A stretch of DNA of 9,598 nt, taken from contig JAETTS010000073.1 of the NCBI GenBank assembly GCA_021769025.1, positions 1 through 9,598 on the forward strand, read 5' to 3'. The stretch's first letter is position 1, and the number at the start of each line of letters is the position of its first letter. The position numbers and the translations under genes are program-made. The notes below the pieces were generated by a model. That model had not been told where the DNA came from, did no database searches, and saw only the letters and a list, made by a program, of their open reading frames with translations. This document shows, piece by piece, positions 1 through 8,891 of this stretch. This DNA comes from Enterocloster bolteae (GTDB lineage Bacteria > Bacillota_A > Clostridia > Lachnospirales > Lachnospiraceae).

Positions 1-6
1 GTTGGT

Positions 7-141
7 TTATAAGAATTCTCTTCTATATCTAAGTAGTTCACGTGTATCCATGTATTCTAAGTCCTTGTAATTATCCAAACCACCTTGACAATTGAATAGA
101 CTATGGGGTTCATCTATGATATAATGATTCCAGTTTGACAT
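7..141 (-). pseudogene. Possible remnant or tiny ORF, 44 codons, minus strand
   Basis: On the minus strand an open frame ends at a TAA at 7-9. It is open back to a TAA at 172-174, and its only ATG upstream of the conserved-looking part is at 141. The peptide starts MSNWNHYIIDEPHSLFNCQG and ends RELLRYRREFL. It looks more protein-like than random AT-rich sequence (charged and aromatic mix, no long low-complexity run). No Shine-Dalgarno sequence precedes the ATG, and the frame overlaps a plus-strand promoter-like sequence. I do not recognise a family. It could be the C-terminal remnant of a decayed gene, a real small protein, or chance. Confidence 0.22.
92..120 (+). promoter_or_regulatory. Putative sigma-A-type promoter upstream of the mini-ORF
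   Basis: A -35-like TTGAAT (92-97) is separated by 17 bases from a -10-like TATGAT (115-120). A second TATAAT lies at 120-125, but no -35 element sits at the right spacing for it (TTGACA at 85-90 is too far). The position fits transcription of the ribosome binding site and mini-ORF at 161-282 and possibly a leader running toward glnS. Support is by motif only. Confidence 0.4.
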
Positions 142-173
142 GAACTTGATATTTGTTTGAAAAGGAGAATGTT

Positions 174-282
174 ATGACGGATAGTGAAAAATTTGGTTTA
201 TGAGGTGAAGGTAAATTATCTTATAGAAAGAGTCGGGAATTTTGAAAAAGAAATGAAAGAACTGAGAAGCATGATTGCATGA
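174..282 (+). pseudogene. Small ORF, apparently frameshifted, about 36 codons
   Basis: A good ribosome binding site (AAAGGAG, 161-167) sits 6 bases before an ATG at 174. That frame reads only nine codons (MTDSEKFGL) before TGA at 201-203. The next frame, open from a GTG at 184 to TGA at 280-282, reads a lysine/glutamate-rich, coiled-coil-like peptide (NYLIERVGNFEKEMKELRSM is its core). Joining the frames at the A-run at 187-191, as if one A were missing, gives a continuous protein of about 36 residues. A hairpin follows 20 bases later, so promoter, ribosome binding site, ORF and hairpin form a complete small unit. It could be a decayed gene, a sequencing error in the homopolymer, or a frameshifting site. 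Function unknown. Confidence 0.35.
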
Positions 283-301
283 TGATTTCAGGATAACGAT
301 G

Positions 302-330
302 ATACCCCGCAGCCATCTGCGGGGTATTTG
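302..330 (+). terminator. Strong hairpin, probable terminator or leader stem
   Basis: An 11-bp perfect stem, 302-312 (ATACCCCGCAG) with 317-327 (CTGCGGGGTAT), closes a CCAT loop. The run of T after it is short (TATTTGG), so termination efficiency is uncertain. It is placed as a terminator for the mini-ORF unit. The alternative is a stable structural stem of a glnS leader, because a T-box-like motif follows at 338-351. Confidence 0.55.
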
Positions 331-438
331 GTAAAAAAGGATGGAACCGTTGGTATTTTGTAGATTAGCCCCTTTTCGAATGTGAAATAATATGCTATGA
401 TAACCTATTATTGGGAATATTACCGATGGAGGAAGAAG

Positions 439-2115
439 ATGGAAGAGAATAAGGAAGCTTTAGAGGTTTCTAAAAATTTTATTGAGCAGGAGATTGACAA
501 GGATTTAGAAGACGGCGTGTATCATCATGTGCAGACTCGTTTTCCACCTGAGCCCAACGGATACCTTCATATTGGACATGCCAAATCGATTTTACTGAAC
601 TATGGATTGGCACAAAAGTATGGAGGAACGTTTAACCTTCGTTTTGACGACACCAATCCAACCAAAGAAAAAGAAGAGTTTGTACAGTCTATCATCGAAG
701 ATGTGAAATGGCTGGGGGCTGATTTTGAGGACCGCCTGTTTTTTGCATCCAACTATTTTCAGAAAATGTATGAGTGCGCCGTTTTCCTGATTAAGAAAGG
801 AAAGGCATTTGTCTGCGATCTGAGCGCAGACCAGATCAGGGAGTACCGGGGAGACTTTACCACGCCGGGAAAAGAAAGCCCTTACAGAAACCGCAGCATT
901 GAGGAAAACTTAAAGCTGTTTGAGGAGATGAAAGAGGGAAAGTATCAGGATGGGGAAAAGGTCCTGCGGGCTAAGATCGATATGGCAAGCCCTAACATCA
1001 ATATGAGGGATCCGGTGATCTACCGGGTGGCTCACAATACCCATCATAACACAGGTGATGCGTGGTGTATCTATCCTATGTATGATTTTGCCCATCACAG
1101 TGAGGATGCGGTTGAGAACAGTACCCACTCCATCTGTCCGCTGGAATTTGAGGATCACAGACCCTTATACGACTGGGTGGTAAGAGAGTGTGAGTTTGAG
1201 AATCCTCCCAGGCAGATTGAGTTTGCCAAGTTGTATCTAACCAATGTGGTGACAGGAAAGCGGTATATCAAAAAACTGGTGGAAGATGGAATCGTAGACG
1301 GATGGGATGACCCTCGCCTGGTATCTATCGCGGCCTTAAGGCGGAGAGGATATACACCGGAGTCCATCAAGCGGTTTGTGGAGTTGGTAGGGGTATCCAA
1401 GGCCAACAGTTCCGTGAACTATGCCATGCTAGAGTACTGTATCAGGGAAGATCTAAAGATGAAAAAGCCAAGGATGATGGCCATTTTAGATCCGGTAAAG
1501 CTGGTGATTGACAACTATCCGGAAGGGCAGACCGAGATGCTCTCCATTCCCAACAACCTGGAGAATGAAAGCCTGGGGGAGAGGGATGTTCCTTTTGGAA
1601 GGGAACTGTATATTGAGCGGGAAGATTTTATGGAGAATCCCCCAAAGAAATATTTCCGCCTCTTTCCAGGCAATGAAGTCCGCCTGATGGGAGCTTATTT
1701 TGTCACCTGTACTGGTTGTGAGAAGGATGAGGATGGCAATGTGACCGTGATCCATGGGACGTATGATCCGGAGACAAAGAGCGGCTCAGGTTTTGACAAA
1801 AGGAAGGTAAAAGGAACCATCCATTGGGTTCATGCAGATACAGCCCAACAGGTAGAGTGCCGCCTGTATGAGAATATTGTGGACGAAGAAAAGGGAAAAT
1901 TGAATGACGATGGCACTCTTAACTTAAATCCCAATTCCTTAACCGTCCTGAAAGGATGCTTTGCTGAGCCGGCCTTAAAAGGGGCAAAAGCATTTGACAG
2001 CTTCCAGTTTGTGAGAAACGGTTATTTCTGTGTGGACTGTAAGGACAGTACGGATGAGCATCTGGTATTTAATCGAATTGTTTCCCTGAAAAGCTCATTT
2101 AAGATTACTGTGTAA
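439..2115 (+). CDS. glnS: Glutaminyl-tRNA synthetase (GlnRS)
   Basis: Charges tRNA-Gln with glutamine using ATP in the cytoplasm; class I aminoacyl-tRNA synthetase. The 558 residues match the usual bacterial GlnRS length. The N-terminal Rossmann catalytic domain carries the class I signature HIGH at residues 44-47 (within [15 protein letters not shown]) and RFDDTNP at 68-74; [15 protein letters not shown] at 233-247 is also GlnRS-like. The KMSKR-equivalent position reads VVTGKR (270-275), so it keeps the lysine-arginine but not the MS. The WDDPR motif follows at 289-293, and the C-terminal anticodon-binding beta barrels span roughly 345-550 ([19 protein letters not shown]). The ATG at 439 is preferred over one at 397 because GGAGGA lies at 428-433 and family similarity starts after it. 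The next gene begins 5 bp after its stop, so the two are probably co-transcribed. Bacterial GlnRS is an enzyme acquired from the eukaryotic lineage; other Firmicutes often rely on GatCAB instead. Confidence 0.97.
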   Translation: MEENKEALEVSKNFIEQEIDKDLEDGVYHHVQTRFPPEPNGYLHIGHAKSILLNYGLAQKYGGTFNLRFDDTNPTKEKEEFVQSIIEDVKWLGADFEDRLFFASNYFQKMYECAVFLIKKGKAFVCDLSADQIREYRGDFTTPGKESPYRNRSIEENLKLFEEMKEGKYQDGEKVLRAKIDMASPNINMRDPVIYRVAHNTHHNTGDAWCIYPMYDFAHHSEDAVENSTHSICPLEFEDHRPLYDWVVRECEFENPPRQIEFAKLYLTNVVTGKRYIKKLVEDGIVDGWDDPRLVSIAALRRRGYTPESIKRFVELVGVSKANSSVNYAMLEYCIREDLKMKKPRMMAILDPVKLVIDNYPEGQTEMLSIPNNLENESLGERDVPFGRELYIEREDFMENPPKKYFRLFPGNEVRLMGAYFVTCTGCEKDEDGNVTVIHGTYDPETKSGSGFDKRKVKGTIHWVHADTAQQVECRLYENIVDEEKGKLNDDGTLNLNPNSLTVLKGCFAEPALKGAKAFDSFQFVRNGYFCVDCKDSTDEHLVFNRIVSLKSSFKITV

Positions 2116-2120
2116 CGGTT

Positions 2121-3560
2121 ATGGAGTTAATGATTCCTTTGAAGGCTCAGACGGAGAGACCTTTGTATGAGCAGATTTACGAATATATAAAAGAAGAGAT
2201 CCGAAAGGGCAGTCTGGCAGCAGGTACCAGGCTGCCTTCTACAAGGGAGTTGGCAGAGCATTTAAAGGTCAGCCGTTCCACGACGCAGATGGCGTATGAC
2301 CAGCTGACGGCGGAGGGGTATATTGAGACAGTCCCCTATAAGGGATGTTATGTGATGAAGATTGATGAGTTGGTGGAAGTGGAGCCAGAGCTGCCGAAAG
2401 AGTTTTGGGTGGAGCCGGAACAGGAGGCATCCGGGGCTTTCGTGGATTTCTCACCAAGAGGAATTGACTTAACCAGCTTTCCCTACAACGCCTGGCGTAA
2501 AGTAACCAGGAACACATTGGTGGATGACAATAAGGAAATGTTCCTGACAGGATCACCTCAGGGAGAGCCTGGACTTCGGGAAGCAATCCGGGCATATCTT
2601 CATAGCGCCAGAGGTGTAAATTGTGCAGCAGAGCAGATTATCATTGGAGCGGGAAGCGAATATCTGCTTATGCTGCTATCCCGGATGTTGGGGCAAGGCA
2701 GACGGATCGCCATGGAGAATCCTACCTACAGACAGGCCTATCGGGTATTTGAAAGCCTGGGGTATGATATGGCTCCTGTAGAGATGGATCGATATGGAAT
2801 GGATGTGGGGCGTTTAGAGGAGAGCGAGGCAGATGTGGCCTATATTATGCCTTCCCACCAGTATCCAATGGGGATTGTCATGCCGGTGAAGCGCCGCCAG
2901 GAGTTGTTAACCTGGGCGGCAAAGAGTGGGAACCGATATATCATTGAAGATGACTATGACAGTGAGTTTCGGTACAGGGGAAAACCCATCCCGGCTATGC
3001 AGGGAATGGATTCAGCAGGGAAGGTCATCTATATCGGTACATTCTCCAAGTCCATTGCTCCAGCTATCCGAGTGGGGTATCTGGTATTGCCAGGGGCTTT
3101 GTTGCATATTTATAAGGAACAATACAGCTTTTATGCATCCACAGTGTCCCGGATTGACCAGAAGATCATCTATCAGTTTCTGGTAGAAGGCCATTATGAG
3201 CGTCATTTAAACAGGATGAGAGCGATCTACAAAAGCAAGCACGACTGTTTGCTTGGGGAACTGAAGAAGATGGAAGCGTTTTTTCAGATAGAAGGAGAAT
3301 TTGCAGGGCTTCATGTGCTTTTAAACGATAAAAAAGACCGGGGAGAGAAGTGGCTGGTGGATATGGCCAGAATGGCTGGAGTATGTGTATACGGCCTTTC
3401 GGCGTATTACATCGGCGATAGCCCCTCCATAAACCGCTCCACCATTGTGCTGGGCTATGCCCGACTAACAGAAGAGCAGATACGCCAGGGCATTGCCAGG
3501 CTGTATGCCGCATGGTGCGGCAAAACAGAATGTACGGAATCAATGAGAGGCTGTCAATGA
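2121..3560 (+). CDS. MocR/GabR-family PLP-binding transcriptional regulator
   Basis: A transcription factor with an N-terminal GntR-type winged helix (about residues 12-80; PLYEQIYEYIKEEI, then TRLPSTRELAEHLKVSRSTT) fused to a fold-type I aminotransferase-like domain (about 110-465). The PLP site is visible: EDDYDSEF at 276-283, where D277 and Y279 match the GabR cofactor contacts, and GTFSK at 306-310 with K310 as the Schiff-base lysine. Its 479 residues equal the usual GabR length. Family members sense vitamin B6 or aminated ligands and control PLP synthesis (PdxR), GABA use (GabR) or other pathways. No pdxST or gab genes are nearby, so the target is not evident and no symbol is given. The start is uncertain: 2121 has no clear ribosome binding site, and an in-frame ATG at 2130 has GGAG only 3 bases upstream. 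Translational coupling to glnS, whose stop is 5 bp upstream, is likely. Confidence 0.9.
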   Translation: MELMIPLKAQTERPLYEQIYEYIKEEIRKGSLAAGTRLPSTRELAEHLKVSRSTTQMAYDQLTAEGYIETVPYKGCYVMKIDELVEVEPELPKEFWVEPEQEASGAFVDFSPRGIDLTSFPYNAWRKVTRNTLVDDNKEMFLTGSPQGEPGLREAIRAYLHSARGVNCAAEQIIIGAGSEYLLMLLSRMLGQGRRIAMENPTYRQAYRVFESLGYDMAPVEMDRYGMDVGRLEESEADVAYIMPSHQYPMGIVMPVKRRQELLTWAAKSGNRYIIEDDYDSEFRYRGKPIPAMQGMDSAGKVIYIGTFSKSIAPAIRVGYLVLPGALLHIYKEQYSFYASTVSRIDQKIIYQFLVEGHYERHLNRMRAIYKSKHDCLLGELKKMEAFFQIEGEFAGLHVLLNDKKDRGEKWLVDMARMAGVCVYGLSAYYIGDSPSINRSTIVLGYARLTEEQIRQGIARLYAAWCGKTECTESMRGCQ

Positions 3561-3575
3561 CAGCCCCTCTATTTT
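3546..3575 (+). terminator. Terminator overlapping the regulator's stop codon
   Basis: GGCTGTC (3549-3555) pairs with GACAGCC (3559-3565) around an AAT loop. AGA/TCT pairing extends the stem past a two-base CC bulge, and ATTTT follows. The stop codon of the MocR-type gene lies inside the hairpin. It would end the glnS-regulator transcript. Confidence 0.6.
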
Positions 3576-3645
3576 ATGAGAATCTATTTATCTGGCAGCT
3601 GTTATCAGGCATGCCCTTGATCAGGTACCATTAGAAAACCATGAG

Positions 3646-4107
3646 CTAAATAGAAAGATCTTCTTCAATAATGGTGGTATCTGCGTTCTCCTTGACCGCT
3701 TCAGCAACTTCCTGGGCTTTGGCAACCCCGTCCTTAACATCTTCCCATACGGAGGAAGACTCATCCTTGAACGTTTCCGTGGCTGGGACAACCCTGTCTT
3801 TGGCCATTTCACAGGCTTGTGCAGCTCCGTCCGTAGCAGTCTCCAAATCCTCTTTGACAGTGTCCTGGGCAGGAGCGGCAGCTGGAGACTTTTTCTCGCC
3901 GATTGTTACATAGGTGCGCTTGGAATCTTCTGATTCATGAGGAAGGGAACCATCGAAATCTTCTTCGTCATCGCCTTCAAAATCGTGGAAATCCTGATCC
4001 AGTTCCTTATTAAAAGACTTGTACTTCAAAAAGTAAGAGACGCCGGCTGCTACAACACCGGAAACGGTAGCAAATGCAAGAAATTTACCGAATGATTTTT
4101 TGGCCAT
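3646..4107 (-). CDS. Acidic single-pass membrane protein with LEA/YtxH-like tail, unknown function
   Basis: 153 residues from the ATG at 4107. An upstream GTG at 4134 is possible, but AAAGGAG (minus strand, 4118-4124) lies 10 bases before the chosen ATG. The N-terminus is short and basic (MAKKSFGKF), followed by one hydrophobic segment at about residues 8-27, best read as an uncleaved membrane anchor. Next comes a strongly acidic stretch (about 35-62, rich in D and E), then an alanine- and proline-rich linker (74-82). The tail (about 83-143) is made of amphipathic, A/K/E/D-rich segments such as VKDGVAKAQEVAEAVKENAD, resembling LEA or YtxH-type helices. I do not recognise a defined family. It is divergent from groES with a 213-bp gap holding CIRCE, so a stress or envelope role is possible but only inferred from layout and composition. 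Confidence 0.8.
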   Translation of the reverse strand: MAKKSFGKFLAFATVSGVVAAGVSYFLKYKSFNKELDQDFHDFEGDDEEDFDGSLPHESEDSKRTYVTIGEKKSPAAAPAQDTVKEDLETATDGAAQACEMAKDRVVPATETFKDESSSVWEDVKDGVAKAQEVAEAVKENADTTIIEEDLSI

Positions 4108-4145
4108 AGCGGGGATGCTCCTTTCTGTTTTCACATATCAATAGT

Positions 4146-4175
4146 ATTTTAATCTATTGTAATACCTTTATACAA
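4146..4175 (-). promoter_or_regulatory. Weak candidate promoter for the acidic membrane protein
   Basis: On the minus strand a TTGTAT-like -35 (4170-4175) is separated by 18 bases from a TAAAAT-like -10 (4146-4151). This leaves a leader of roughly 30 bases to the ATG at 4107. Both hexamers are imperfect and the region is very AT-rich, so this is only the best candidate seen. Confidence 0.25.
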
Positions 4176-4211
4176 AAAAAGAAAGACTTATATAAAAAAT
4201 TTTTTAAAATT

Positions 4212-4238
4212 TTAGCACTCAAGTCTTGACAGTGCTAA
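4212..4238 (+). promoter_or_regulatory. CIRCE operator (HrcA binding site)
   Basis: TTAGCACTC (4212-4220), 9-base spacer, CAGTGCTAA (4230-4238). This matches the consensus TTAGCACTC-N9-GAGTGCTAA at 17 of 18 arm positions; the one change is G to C at 4230. HrcA bound here represses class I heat-shock genes and is released when GroEL is titrated by misfolded protein. It lies just upstream of groES and overlaps the promoter. Confidence 0.95.
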
Positions 4239-4254
4239 CAAAGGGTGTTATAAC
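4226..4254 (+). promoter_or_regulatory. Sigma-A-type promoter of groESL
   Basis: A consensus -35 TTGACA (4226-4231) and a near-consensus -10 TATAAC (4249-4254) are separated by exactly 17 bases. The -35 box overlaps the right half of CIRCE, so HrcA would block RNA polymerase directly. Transcription should start near 4261, about 60 bases before groES. Confidence 0.88.
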
Positions 4255-4320
4255 ATTGTTGTGAGATTTGAAAGAGATGTTTCGAATCAAAAAAAATGGT
4301 GTTTGAGGAGGAATTTTAAT

Positions 4321-4605
4321 ATGAAGTTAGTACCGTTATTTGACAAAGTCGTATTAAAGCAGATGGTTGCAGAAGAGACCACCAAGTCCGGCATTGTGCT
4401 TCCGGGACAGGCAAAGGAAAAACCACAGCAGGCAGAAGTGATCGCCGTAGGACCAGGCGGAGTAGTGGATGGCAAAGAGATTACCATGCAGGTAAAAGCA
4501 GGAGATAAAGTGATCTATTCTAAGTATTCAGGTACAGATGTGGAAGTGGAAGATGAGAAGTATGTCATTGTAAAACAGAGCGATATCCTGGCAGTTATTG
4601 AGTAA
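4321..4605 (+). CDS. groES: Co-chaperonin GroES (Hsp10)
   Basis: The heptameric lid of the GroEL folding chamber. It is 94 residues, the normal length. The typical start KLVPLFDKVVLK is followed by the mobile loop (about residues 17-36), whose hydrophobic IVL (25-27) docks on GroEL. Then come the roof/beta core (VGPGGVVDGK, 43-52), GDKVIYSKYSGTDV (61-74) and the usual C-terminus KQSDILAVIE. The ATG at 4321 is chosen because AGGAGG (4306-4311) lies 9 bases upstream and the family start matches. An in-frame GTG at 4261 sits at the predicted transcription start and cannot be used. First gene of the CIRCE-controlled operon with groEL. Confidence 0.98.
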   Translation: MKLVPLFDKVVLKQMVAEETTKSGIVLPGQAKEKPQQAEVIAVGPGGVVDGKEITMQVKAGDKVIYSKYSGTDVEVEDEKYVIVKQSDILAVIE

Positions 4606-4670
4606 AGGGTGGCTATAAGTAAGAGACGATAGAAGAAACATTTGAAAATCAAGGAATGAAAGATAGATAG

Positions 4671-6317
<1,647 letters not shown>

Positions 6318-6372
6318 GCAGACCCAGGGCAGGGAAGATGTAATAGGTAAAGAACTGTTACCCCTAAGATAT

Positions 6373-6417
6373 CGGGAGAGGATAGGATGCTTGCATGCAT
6401 GTCCTCTCTCGTTTTTT
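6373..6417 (+). terminator. Rho-independent terminator of groESL
   Basis: CGGGAGAGGA (6373-6382) pairs with TCCTCTCTCG (6402-6411) with one G-U pair. The roughly 19-base loop contains GCATGC. Six T follow (6412-6417). It is 56 bases after the groEL stop. Confidence 0.92.
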
Positions 6418-6418
6418 A

Positions 6419-6605
6419 TTTCATAGGAAATTGCGTGCTATGAAACAAAACCCTCTGGGTGGATGCGCAACACAGTGCGGGCTTGTTCACTATACGTATT
6501 GTATTCGCTAAGTGAGCCAATGCCTTCGCGCAAAAATGTCTTCACGCAAAGGAAGATGGCTGCTGCCGCAGCCGCGCTCTGGCGCGGGAGTCCGGCTTGC
6601 CGGAC
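6419..6605. repeat. Repeat- and hairpin-rich spacer, possible interspersed element
   Basis: No convincing gene lies in this stretch, although frames run through it. It holds a perfect 8-bp inverted repeat, TTTCATAG (6419-6426) and CTATGAAA (6438-6445); an imperfect pair TTGTTCACT (6483-6491) and AGTGAGCCAA (6511-6520); and a direct repeat CTTCGCGCAAA / CTTCACGCAAA (6524-6534, 6540-6550; 10 of 11 identical, 16-base period). Three tandem GC-rich hairpins follow: GGCTGC-TGCC-GCAGCC (6558-6573), GCGC-TCTG-GCGC (6574-6585) and GTCCGG-CTTG-CCGGAC (6590-6605). Base composition is much more GC-rich than other spacers here. It could be a genome-wide repeat, a small structured RNA or a leader for the next gene. 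Confidence 0.5.
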
Positions 6606-6637
6606 ATGTTATCATATCATACGAAAGGATGATTGTT

Positions 6638-7132
6638 ATGAATGATTCTTATGCAGAATGGCTGGTAAAACGGAAGAATCCAGCCTACACCTACCTGATC
6701 AAAGGAGTACTTATCTTCCTTTGTGTCATTGCAGCCCTCATAGCCCTGACACTGCCTTTTGGCATTATAGTCCTGGCTATTGTAGGAGCAGTTACGTACT
6801 ATGTTTTCCAGCGGTTAAGTGTGGAGTTTGAGTATTTGGTGGTCAATGACCAACTGACCATTGACCGGGTTATGGGCAAGGCCAGAAGGAAAAAGGCGTG
6901 GGAAGGTACTATGGAGGAAATACAGATTGTGGCTCCGGTGGATTCCTATATGATAAAAGATTATGAAAAACAGGGGATGAAAGTTTTGGATTTTTCGTCT
7001 CATATGCCTCATTCCAGAGTCTATGCCATCATCCGTCAGGCAGGAACTGTGACGGAGAAAGTATTGTTTGAGCCTAACGATAAAGTCCTTTCCGTTATGA
7101 GGCAAAAAGGCCCCAGAAAAGTAATACAGTAA
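6638..7132 (+). CDS. Small two-helix membrane protein, unknown function
   Basis: 164 residues from the ATG at 6638, chosen because AAAGG lies about 9 bases upstream. Longer in-frame starts (6512, 6629) run through the repeat-rich spacer and would add unlikely sequence. After a short N-terminus (MNDSYAEWLVKRKNPAYTY), two adjacent hydrophobic helices lie at about 18-38 and 40-58 with a proline-containing turn. A soluble C-terminal domain of about 100 residues, mixed alpha/beta in appearance (VEFEYLVVNDQLTIDRVMGK, KVLDFSSHMPHSRVYAIIR), would face one side of the membrane. It resembles an uncharacterised DUF-type family seen in Lachnospiraceae (possibly DUF6106, from memory and unverified). It has its own terminator and sits between groESL and guaB without an obvious functional link to either. 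Confidence 0.82.
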   Translation: MNDSYAEWLVKRKNPAYTYLIKGVLIFLCVIAALIALTLPFGIIVLAIVGAVTYYVFQRLSVEFEYLVVNDQLTIDRVMGKARRKKAWEGTMEEIQIVAPVDSYMIKDYEKQGMKVLDFSSHMPHSRVYAIIRQAGTVTEKVLFEPNDKVLSVMRQKGPRKVIQ

Positions 7133-7139
7133 CGGCTTT

Positions 7140-7185
7140 AATGCCTTCATTGGATAAAAAATCTTATCTGGTGGAGGCATTTTTG
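7140..7185 (+). terminator. Terminator of the two-helix membrane protein gene
   Basis: AATGCCTTCA (7140-7149) pairs with TGGAGGCATT (7172-7181) with one G-U pair. An inner GATAA/TTATC helix is possible. TTTTT follows at 7180-7184. It begins 7 bases after the stop codon. Confidence 0.85.
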
Positions 7186-7211
7186 TGGTTGTGGAATCTG
7201 GTTGGTTTCGC

Positions 7212-7240
7212 TTGACAAGCCTGGAAAAATCTGCTAGACT
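7212..7240 (+). promoter_or_regulatory. guaB promoter with extended -10
   Basis: Consensus -35 TTGACA (7212-7217), 17-base spacer, -10 TAGACT (7235-7240) preceded by TGC (7232-7234), which fits an extended -10 element. The predicted start near 7247 gives a short AT-rich leader of about 40 bases with no visible purine riboswitch or other attenuator. Confidence 0.8.
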
Positions 7241-7261
7241 AGGGAACTAATAATATAATAA

Positions 7262-8740
<1,479 letters not shown>

Positions 8741-8770
8741 GATTTACCGCGAAACAGGAGAAAACGCTTA

Positions 8771-8808
8771 AGCGCCGGACATTCTGACAGACAGAAAGGT
8801 CCGGCGCT
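8771..8808 (+). terminator. Strong hairpin after guaB, probable terminator
   Basis: AGCGCCGGAC (8771-8780) pairs perfectly with GTCCGGCGCT (8799-8808). An inner TTCTG/CAGAA helix is possible. There is no proper T-run after it (ATACTTTG), so it may slow polymerase or act as an RNA 3' stabiliser instead. A perfect palindrome CGCTTAAGCG (8765-8774) overlaps its left arm. Confidence 0.6.
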
Positions 8809-8819
8809 ATACTTTGCGC

Positions 8820-8848
8820 TTGCGAACCCCTTGAAATATTGATATACT
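8820..8848 (+). promoter_or_regulatory. Promoter of the sugar isomerase/epimerase gene
   Basis: TTGCGA (8820-8825), 17-base spacer, TATACT (8843-8848), with TGA directly before the -10 (8840-8842), fitting an extended -10. The predicted start near 8855 leaves a leader of about 37 bases to the ATG at 8892. This suggests the gene is transcribed separately from guaB. Confidence 0.6.
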
Positions 8849-8891
8849 AAATAAAAGCAGGAATGGAAAATCAGAAAGGATGTTAAACAAT

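Noticed and set aside
397..438. Upstream ATG for GlnRS at 397
   Set aside because: It has no ribosome binding site, adds an odd aromatic-rich leader (YYWEYYRW), and GGAGGA before 439 gives a standard start.
4261..4320. GTG at 4261 as the groES start
   Set aside because: It lies at the predicted transcription start site, adds 20 residues absent from GroES proteins, and the ATG at 4321 has a strong AGGAGG.
6512..6637. N-terminal extension of the two-helix membrane protein back to 6512
   Set aside because: The extension translates the hairpin-rich spacer, has no ribosome binding site, and AAAGG sits correctly for the ATG at 6638.
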